NCBI GenBank assembly: GCA_001599815.1
Contig: BCIA01000001.1
Location: 2,484,934 to 2,548,933 of the forward strand
DNA from: Furcasterigmium furcatum
Lineage: Eukaryota; Ascomycota; Sordariomycetes; Glomerellales; Plectosphaerellaceae
Length of the DNA: 64,000 nt
Direction: 5' to 3'
Positions 56,845-64,000 of this stretch are shown here, one piece after another. The number at the start of each line of letters is the position of its first letter. The first letter of the stretch is position 1. Under the pieces are notes generated by a model. The model was not told the origin of the DNA, searched no databases, and saw nothing but the letters and a program-made list of their open reading frames with translations. The translations under genes and the position numbers were made by a program.

Positions 56845-58255
56845 TCAACTCGCCCCTGATCTTGCTGGCGTTGTTGTTCCCTGGCTGCTTTCCAACTCCG
56901 CCGCCGCGTTCACGCGGACGCTCTCGGAATCGAGCTGCGCCGGGCCGCGGCCCAGTTCCCGCGTGAACATGCCATTGAGGGACTCGTGGCTTCTTAGAGA
57001 AGGTAGAAATGACCCTCGAGAGTTCCGGTTATAACCCGTCGTCGCATCGTGGTTTCGGGGGACTTGCAGCAAGTTTACCGTCGCAGAGGACGAGGAAGAT
57101 CCAGTAGAACCCGACGTCTTCCTCCCACGACCGCCGCCTGGGGATGGGATCTCCTCGTTATTTATGGTCGCAGCCTTTGCTCTGTCCCCTTGGAGCTGGA
57201 CCATGATGTAGTCTCGCTGAAGCAGGAGGATCTCCTCGTCGATGGCCTCCGCCTCCCCCGGGCGCGTCTCGAGGGTCAGAGATGTTGACACGAGCGTCTC
57301 CAGGCCTGGCGCCTTCACGAAGGCGCCCAAGGCGCAGACGTTCCACTGAGCCAGGCCGCTGCTTTTCACCTTGAGCTGCTTGACCATGAAGTCCCTGTCT
57401 CCGGCCTTGGCGGATGGTCGAAGCACTATCGAGTTGCCGAAGACTTTGGTCTGCAACTTCGGGACTGAAGCTTGTTAGTCAATACTTCACTCACAGGCAG
57501 GGAAAATGAGAAACTGCAGACTTACTGTTCATCTTCAACATGGTGTAGTTGCCGTTGGGCTCCTTCGCGAAGAGAACGAGTAACGGCGACGGCACGTGGT
57601 CAGAGAGGTAGAACTGCTGACCAGTGGATGAATCGGCGAACAGGCTCAGGTTGTCACTCAGGTGGCGGCTTGCCTGGCCGCTGATGGTGGTCTGCGATAC
57701 TGGCCGACCAGACTGGACAGGCGAGCCGACTCTGGCGCTCCTCGTCAGTGAGCGTCGCTGCCACAGCTGGACCTCCCCCGAAGCCGCCAGTTCAGGATGG
57801 CCCCTCAACCTGAGGGCGTTGACAATGACGAGTTTGTGCCGGCGGTGCGTGAGGTAGATCCCGACGTTTTCAAAGCAGCAATGGACGTCGTATCCGGTAA
57901 CGAGGCTCTGGAATCCCAGGGCTTCCTGCTTGTCCTGGAACTGGTAGATGTCGGGCTCGCCACCCTCGTCGTAGCGGACCTCAACATTCCACTCGTTGGT
58001 GTGGTATTCGGTGATAGCGTATATCGGGATGACGACGTCTCTGTTGATGCAGAGATACCGCACATCACCGGCCTGGAATTCTGGCTCACCGGGTCTTTGA
58101 AAGTGCTCGGCGACGCGGAGCCTGTCCCTGGCGCCGTGCGCCCTCCATACTTTCAGCCTCCGCGCCGTTCCGTCCACAGGAACGAGGTTGAACACTGCAT
58201 CTACGTTGGGAAGGTCGTAACTGTGGGAGAGGTTGATGACCGACGACCTCTGCAT
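56845..58255 (-). CDS. Conserved fungal protein of unknown function
   Basis: Exons 57526-58255 and 56845-57464; intron 57465-57525 (GTAAGT...TTGACTAAC...TTCAG); 449 residues from the Met at MQRSSVINLS. The open frame extends upstream to 58651, but that part has poor composition and an odd Trp-rich start, so I left it out; an upstream exon is possible. The N-terminal half looks globular (AVFNLVPVDGTARRLKVW, then YLCINRDVVIPIYAITEY and FQSLVTGYDVHCCF), the middle is Ser/Arg-rich, a second folded patch (FMVKQLKVKSSGLAQWNVCAL) follows, and the C-terminus is Ser/Gly-rich. No enzyme motif or membrane segment recognised. It is tail-to-tail with the NB-ARC gene. Confidence 0.75.
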
Positions 58256-58926
58256 CGTGCAGCACTGTGTCTTGTCGAGGTTTGTCTGAAGCGTAAGATC
58301 CTGGGGTGCATGCAGTGGTGCCGGAGAAAAGGAGCCACTGGGGAAAGCGAGCACGCGATAGAAGTTGAAGAGGAGGACATCGCAGAGCCTTGCCGGTCGC
58401 AGTCGCAGGCCAGGGAGAGACAGACAGACTCCCATGTCTGCCTCGGCGCAACGCCGTAGTCTTGGCAGGCCAATGTGTTGTTCATGCAGGCTGCTGTAGC
58501 ACCAGTGAAGAAGAGCGGCAGTTTGAGACCAGCTAGGCCTTCTGATGTGGTTGATTGGCACGATCCTTGGCACATGATGGTTTCTCTCTCTGTCCCGTTC
58601 GGTCTGCGCCCAGCGCCACCAGCTGAATAGCCACCACAGCCGTTCTATCACCCAGCCATCTTAATAGTCCGGCAGCCCGCATCAGAAGCGGCCAGTGAGG
58701 TGAACAAGGACCAGGGGCGAAGCCACCACGAACCGCCTGTGGCGAGACAGCGACGGGGTTGAAAAAGCATTTTCGGCCATTCGAGGCTGTTTCTCTGCTC
58801 CCGCCCGCGAGCAGGCTGATCACTTTTCCAATAAGACCATCCTCGTCCGGCTAGCAAGATGGGCTCTCCAGGCGAGAGACAGACATTCTTCTTCCCCGTG
58901 TGACGACAAGACCCAAGGCCGCAAAC
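58256..58926. other. Divergent promoter region
   Basis: 671 bp between the starts of the unknown gene (minus) and the permease (plus). The minus frame stays open through most of it without family-like sequence. Confidence 0.5.
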
Positions 58927-60907
58927 ATGGTTCTCAGAGACGGCTATGAGAACAATGCGCCGGGGTTGCCCGGGGCGTCGCTCAGCAATCGTGAGGATCT
59001 CAGGCGACAGCTTGCGCAGCTTGATGCCCAGAGAGAGGTGAGCTCAACATCATCCTTCTGCCCTGCCTTGCGCTCTCTTCGGATATCTCGCTGACACTCC
59101 ACGACCAGGGAGTCGACCTGTCACCCACGTCCGCCCAGCGACTGGGTCCCTTTACCGTTGGGGCTCTCATCCTGAACAGGACCATCGGGACTGGCATATT
59201 TGCGCAGCCTACCAACGTCCTGAAGCTCACAGGAAGCGCTGGGGTCGCGATCACGCTGTGGGGAGCGGGCGGCATCATCATCCTCTGTGTACTTGTCAGC
59301 TGGCTGGAGCTCTGCATGACCGTGCCGCTCTTTCACTACGTTGACGAGGATGGAACGCCTACGACGGTGTCTACTCCTCGAAGCGGCGGAGACAAGAACT
59401 TTGTGGGTTGAGACCTTCCAAGCCGGTCTTCGGATAATGAGCGCTGCCACTGACGAACGCGCAATGACAGCTCGAGTACATCTACCAGAAGCCAAGGTTC
59501 CTCGCCACCTGCATCTTCGGTGTCGTATTCATCGTCTTCGGCCACCTGGCAGGCAACGCGATCCAGTTCGGAATCTTCATGGCAACGCTGATGAATCCCC
59601 ATTGCTCGGAAGGGGAACCGTGCTTCAGCAAGGCGATAGTCATCGGCTGGGCCCTTGCGGTGGTCACCATCTGCTGCCTCATCAACATCTCGACGCGCCA
59701 GTTCGCCATCAGCCTCAACAATTTCTTCGCCATCGCAAAGGTCCTCTTCGTGGCGACTCTCGGACTGATGGGTATCATATACGGGACCATGCACGGCGAC
59801 GGCTGCCGCAAGATCACCTGGGAGACCCAGGAATCCGGGGGCCACTTCGGCGACATCGTCCTCGCGCTTGTGTACGCCTCCTACCCCTATACCGGGTTTG
59901 AGCAGCCGTTTTACGTGCTGGCCGAGGTCAGAGACCCTCGGCGCACGTTCCCAAAGGCGACCATTATTGCTCTGCTCATCGCATTGGTCATCTTCCCCAT
60001 GGCCAACGTCGGCTACCTCTGTGTCACCCCCTATACCGGGAACGAATCCTTGCCCAATAATATGGTGGTTGCCATGTTTGAGAGAGTGTCTGGCGCATCA
60101 AGCTCTGCCTCGACGGAGAACGGTGGCCCCGTTACGCGAGTCGTGGCTGGAATCCTCGCCCTCTCCGCCTTCGCCACTATCATGGCGCAGACGTTCACGG
60201 GGGCTCGGGTCAAGCAAGAGATCGCCAAGGAGGGCATCCTTCCGTTCTCGCTGGTCTTCGCGACGGGCAGTGATTCCTTGGTCTCCAAACTGCGCGCGCC
60301 TCGGTCACGGAGCACACGCCTGGACCTCGACGACATCGACCAGCATGCCGAACAGGTCCCCGTAGCCGCTACGTTCCTCCATCTGGCGTTCGAGGTCATC
60401 CTCATCCTGGCCGTCGGCATCCCCCTCGAGCCGACCTCGGCGTACAGACTCCTGACGGCGATCAAGGTCTTCACCATCGTCGGGGTCCTCGGCCTCTTCA
60501 CGGTAGCTGGCTTGCTGTACCTGAAAGTAGACAGCTGGATCCGCGGCACCAGTGGCAGGGCATGGCACAGCATCGTCAAGTTCAAGCCATGGCTTGATCC
60601 ACTGCCGGCCGTGGTAGCAACGCTGGGGTTGAGTTTGCTGCTCTTCGGCACCTTCGCACCCCCGAGCGTGTCTCTTGGAGACAACCTGCCACATTTCACG
60701 GGCCCGTTGACGGCGTGGGCCATCACCCTTGCGTCCGTTGGCTGGTGGCTGTGGCTCAAGTTCGACCTGTGGAGAGACAGGAAGTATCTGCACGTGGAGA
60801 GGAAGCCGTTCATCGAGAGGGATGGCGAGGATGGCGAGCTGGTACTCAAGGCGGAGCTTGTGGTGGTCGAGCGCCTGCCAGCCCGTGCGAGGAACCAGTT
60901 TGCGTGA
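58927..60907 (+). CDS. APC-superfamily amino-acid permease (methionine permease MUP1/LAT-like)
   Basis: Exons 58927-59037, 59109-59402 and 59471-60907; introns GTGAGC...CAG (71 nt) and GTGGGT...CAG (68 nt); 613 residues. After a polar cytosolic N-terminus come about twelve membrane helices. The first carries GALILNRTIGTGIFAQP, the G[ST]G-type backbone-binding motif of APC transporters; further on are GNAIQFGIFMATLM and YASYPYTGFEQPFYVLAEV, typical of the LAT/MUP branch. Long acidic/basic loop around DLDDIDQHAEQ. C-terminal cytosolic tail rich in Glu and Val. Likely plasma-membrane uptake of methionine or related amino acids; substrate inferred from similarity. Confidence 0.92.
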
Positions 60908-62035
60908 TGATCAGATCTTGCAGTCTCCGAACTTCATCAAGCCTGCTTAATTTTCGATTCAACCCCAGAGTTCAGGCGGATTGGTCGGCCGTGGGTGTCA
61001 CTTCCCTCTCCCCTGTAGCTGTCGCGACAAACTTCTTGGCTTTCTGGCGTTTCTGGCCATGCTGAATAGTTCAATTGAATTTTGAAGCACCTCGAGTGGT
61101 TGAAGTTGTCGATGCAAGTGGTGATGTGTGGGCCGCAGCTGCTGTGGCAGTTTGGCTCCCAAGTGGGTACAAAAATACATGACCGGTTTCTCAAGAACAC
61201 CTTCACTTTGCCAGCCGATATCAGGAACAATATCTCGACTTGAACAAATTTCAATTACACCATCTGATTGCCAGAAAGCACAAGAGTCATTCCTCTGATT
61301 TTTGTTTTCTTTACTTGTCATCTGCTCCCAGAATACCAAGTCAAATCGAGGAGCCGTCTGAGAAACCGGCCTACTATATTTGTACCCACTTGGCTCCGAA
61401 CTTGGGACTTGGAAGGCTTGAAAGGGTCAAGACCCTGCGCCACTCCACCCGTGGCGGCGAGTCCCCATCCCAAGCTCCCCCGACCAATCGCTCGACTACG
61501 GTAACCCACATGACATCATCAGCCACACTTCCTCGTCATCACCATCCTGTCGCCCTCCATCCCCCATCCGTCGTCGCCCACTTAGAACCTCACCACCAAG
61601 AAGAGGCCTCTTGAGGTCTGCCGAGGATGGCCGGATCGGCGCTAGATGCGTAAGTTCTCCAAGTGCAACACTTGGAAGACGCTGGGCTGGAAGAACCTTT
61701 AATATATTCGAGATGTCCCACCACCCCTCCTCCCCTTCCCACGTCTCGTTCCTGCATATTGGTGCTGCGACTCCAGCCGTAAGAGAAACATATTTTCCCG
61801 CCCAACACCTACCTATCACAACCAATTGATACGCGGGCCGGTGACGCGTACCTTATTCTCGGGGAATAGAGCCCGCCACTTCCTCACACTCGCCGTGTAT
61901 TACTTCCAAGTTGCCTCAGGTCACTCACTCCACCCGAGAGTTTCCATCACCGAAGTGACCTGATCCTCCCCCGGTTGGTCTCACAAAAGAACATCACCAC
62001 CCCCAAACACACCAACCAACACCACCACCGTCACA
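60908..62035. other. Intergenic region with an inverted repeat
   Basis: About 1.1 kb between the permease stop and the MARVEL gene start. Contains the inverted repeat listed separately; the rest appears to be 3' UTR and promoter. Confidence 0.5.
61159..61393. repeat. Imperfect inverted repeat (MITE-like or fold-back)
   Basis: Left arm 61159-61193 and right arm 61359-61393 are reverse complements over 35 nt. A perfect 15-nt outer block (CCAAGTGGGTACAAA) and a perfect 11-nt inner block (CCGGTTTCTCA) are separated by 9 nt in both arms. The loop is about 165 nt with no coding capacity. The arrangement suits a short non-autonomous element or a structured transcript; no clear target-site duplication seen. 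Confidence 0.75.
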
Positions 62036-62959
62036 ATGGCCGGCGCAGGATTCGCCCTCAAGCTGCTGCAGTGGTTCATCCGCGGCGTCCAGTTCTGCTG
62101 CTCCGCCCTCGTCCTCGCCATATTTTGCTACTTCCTCGCGACCCTCTCCAACCACAATCTCAACATCTCCGACCACATCCGCGCGGTCACCGGCATCTCC
62201 GGCCTCGCAACCCTCTACACAATTGCCGGCCTCGTCCTCCTCTGCTGCCTCGCAGGCCTCGCCTTCACCTCCTTCATCGCAATTGTCCTCGACTTCTGCT
62301 TCGCTGGCGCCTTCATCTACGTCGCCTGGGTCAACCGCAACGGCGCCGGCTCCTGCGACGGCTACCTCGACACCCCGTACGGCCAGGGCAACGCCCAAGC
62401 CACCGTCAACGGCTCCGACGGCTTCACCTCCCTCCCCTCCTTCCGCTCCGCCTGCCGCATGCAGACCGCCTGCTTCGCCGTCTCCATCGTCGCCATCTTC
62501 TTCTTCCTCTTCTCCATCGTCACCGAGGTCTACCTCGTCCGCCACCGCCGCAAGGAGCGCCGCTTCGGCCCCGGCCCCAGCAACAACTACACCTCCGGCT
62601 CCGGACGCAAGGGCGGCCTCTTCGGCTGGCGCCGCAAGAAGTACGAGAAGCCCCTGGACACCGAGAACCACCTCCCGGAGCACACCACTCCCGACCAGAT
62701 GCGCCACAGCTACAACACCGAGGCCACCGCCGTCGGACACCCCGAGAACGCGCCCGGCGCGTACAACAAGCCCGGCGAGGCGGGATACGCCCACGACGCC
62801 CCCGGTGCCCCCGGCTCCGGCACGTACCGGTACGATGACGCCAGCGCCACGAACCCCTACACCGGCGGGTACGGCCAGCAGTCCGGCGTCCAGGAGATGC
62901 CCGCGGGTTACCAGTATGGCGACGGTGTGTATGAGCGCCCCACGAGGTCCAATTTCTGA
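62036..62959 (+). CDS. MARVEL-domain tetraspan membrane protein
   Basis: Single exon, 307 residues. Four membrane segments: about 15-35 (VQFCCSALVLAIFCYFLATL), 52-72 (LATLYTIAGLVLLCCLAGLA), 75-97 (FTSFIAIVLDFCFAGAFIYV) and 142-165 (FAVSIVAIFFFLFSIVTEVY), with a short Gly/Asn-rich lumenal loop before the last. This is the MARVEL layout of fungal plasma-membrane and eisosome-related proteins. After it come a basic stretch (RHRRKERR) and a Gly/Pro/Tyr-rich cytosolic tail. The start has a good Kozak context (CACAATGGC). Function is not fixed; MARVEL proteins organise membrane domains. Confidence 0.88.
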   Translation: MAGAGFALKLLQWFIRGVQFCCSALVLAIFCYFLATLSNHNLNISDHIRAVTGISGLATLYTIAGLVLLCCLAGLAFTSFIAIVLDFCFAGAFIYVAWVNRNGAGSCDGYLDTPYGQGNAQATVNGSDGFTSLPSFRSACRMQTACFAVSIVAIFFFLFSIVTEVYLVRHRRKERRFGPGPSNNYTSGSGRKGGLFGWRRKKYEKPLDTENHLPEHTTPDQMRHSYNTEATAVGHPENAPGAYNKPGEAGYAHDAPGAPGSGTYRYDDASATNPYTGGYGQQSGVQEMPAGYQYGDGVYERPTRSNF

Positions 62960-63170
62960 GAAACGCCTATCAGGAATGACTGAAGAATGACGACGCTGTG
63001 CGATGACGGAAAGGGAAAGGGGAACAAGGCAGGCGGATATACCCATACAAACACTGGAAGGAAAGCTCTAGACCGGTCAGGTCTCACGATCGTTATGTTC
63101 GGTGTTGGCTGTAGACTTGTGCACTTATGTCCTTAACGGCTTAATGTCTAATATTCATCAAGCCCGTGTC

Positions 63171-64000
63171 TCATCGCTCGTAATCCCGCCAGCTGGTATT
63201 CATCCTCAGATCTGCGCCAGGTCCGCCAAAGTCTCGACATGACGCCACTATGATTCCTAGGTGAGCAAGGCCAGGTGCGATTAGTATCCCGCAACGGACA
63301 CTACTCAGGGTCAGTAAATCGTCGAGCATTCTCCACATGCAGGAACTCACTGTTCGACCCATCATCGTCCTGCCACGACAGGCCGAGCTTCTCCAGCTCC
63401 CGGGTAAAGAATCCCTGCTCCTCCCGGACCGCCGCCCTCAACTCGCCTGCAATCTTGCCCGGGTACCTCCTCACGTTGAACCAGTGCGTCAGGCTCCGCA
63501 GCGCCTGCTCCAGTGGCAGCGCCGAGTCGACCTCCGCGTCGACATCGCTGCCAGCAAGCCACTCGTCGCGCAGCTCGGGCCGCACGTGCAGGTATACCGC
63601 CGTGATGACGCGCATGTTGCTCTGGCGCCACTTGCGGCCGCAGTAGGGGACCTGATTCTTGAAAAGCTTGAGCGTGTACAGGCGGAGCAGCGGCTGCGGG
63701 ACCTTGAGCGACTTTCGTAGTATGTTAGACGACTTGTACTGAACCAGCATCAGATTCCGGTGCGCCTTCCGCTTGCACAGCTTCTGCATGATGCGGAGGT
63801 AGTTGATCATCGAGAAGAAATTCCGCCGCGAGAAGTCCGTGATGGGTTCCTGGGGCAAGGGGTTGATCGGATAGCCCAGCTCGTCCACCTCGGGTCGTGT
63901 CGGAGCTTGGCCTGCCTGGGGCTGGGAATCGCCTTCTGGCATGTCGGGCAGGTCAGGCCGAGGCGGCGAGCGCCTTCTCTTAATCGGAGGCGGGGCCGCC
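63171..64000 (-). CDS. STRIPAK subunit Far11/STRIP, C-terminal part (5' partial)
   Basis: The frame is open to the window edge on the minus strand, so the N-terminal part is missing. The visible sequence has the STRIP/Far11 C-terminal domain: SMINYLRIMQKLCKRKAHRN, LKVPQPLLRLYTLKLFKNQV, CGRKWRQSNMRVITAVYLHV, RPELRDEWLAGSDVDAEVD and HWFNVRRYP, which align with the end of human STRIP1. My preferred model adds an intron 63257-63350 (GTGAGT donor, TACTAAT branch, CCTAG) and a last exon 63171-63256 ending NTSWRDYER; without it the frame stops at 63301. Far11 scaffolds the PP2A-containing STRIPAK complex at the nuclear envelope, needed for cell fusion and sexual development in Sordariomycetes. Confidence 0.9.

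Noticed and set aside
57526..58651. Longer N-terminus (Met at 58651) for the unknown gene at 56845-58255
   Set aside because: The extra 132 residues are Trp/Arg/Cys-rich and irregular, unlike the body of the protein; the Met at 58255 starts where ordered sequence begins.
61994..63046. 350-codon minus-strand frame opposite the MARVEL gene
   Set aside because: Low-complexity Gly/Val/Ala/Glu translation typical of an antisense shadow; the plus strand encodes a clear tetraspan protein.
1..64000. CRISPR arrays, prophage, bacterial operons, rRNA genes
   Set aside because: No regularly spaced direct repeats, no polycistronic layout and no rRNA sequence; introns throughout show a eukaryotic genome.

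Overview
The window is nuclear DNA from a filamentous ascomycete (Pezizomycotina, most likely a Sordariomycete). The genes are intron-bearing. Introns are short (about 47-120 nt in most genes), with GTRNGY-type donors and CTAAC/CTGAC branch points. Intergenic DNA is GC-rich and there are several hundred bases between most genes. The gene content is typically fungal: two STAND/NLR-type proteins, a WSC-domain peroxidase, a secreted M43 metalloprotease, alpha-aminoadipate lysine synthesis and a STRIPAK subunit. I see no bacterial operons, CRISPR arrays, rRNA genes or tRNA genes. Exon boundaries were read by eye from splice consensus, and the reading phase was checked across each junction.

Left part (1-25.4 kb) is mostly conserved cellular machinery. 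In order: a Cdt2-like WD40 protein (cut by the window edge), an HMX1-like heme oxygenase, a drug/metabolite-type transporter, the vacuolar Rab Ypt7, a magnesium-chelatase/MoxR-lid-like protein, the Golgi GDPase Gda1, a PPPDE-thioredoxin-PUL fusion, a short kinesin-3-type motor, a class II eIF4E, an EF-hand protein, glyoxalase II and a secreted metalloprotease.

Middle part (25.4-47.2 kb) is more accessory. It has an F-box-like protein beside a large NLR (SesB-like hydrolase + NACHT) that carries a probable in-frame stop. Then come the ribosome-biogenesis nuclease Las1 and saccharopine reductase. A low-complexity conserved fungal protein follows, with about 7.1 kb of apparently gene-free DNA upstream of it, and then a PfkB-family sugar kinase.

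Right part (47.2-64 kb) has a secreted peroxidase with four WSC domains, a second STAND protein (NB-ARC type) placed tail-to-tail with a conserved gene of unknown function, a methionine-type APC permease, a MARVEL tetraspan protein, and the C-terminal half of the STRIPAK subunit Far11/STRIP (cut by the right edge).

The genes do not form one pathway. The stretches most worth following up are the two NLR-type loci (self/non-self recognition candidates), the 7.1-kb desert, the non-canonical introns in the glyoxalase II and saccharopine reductase genes, and the fusion proteins.
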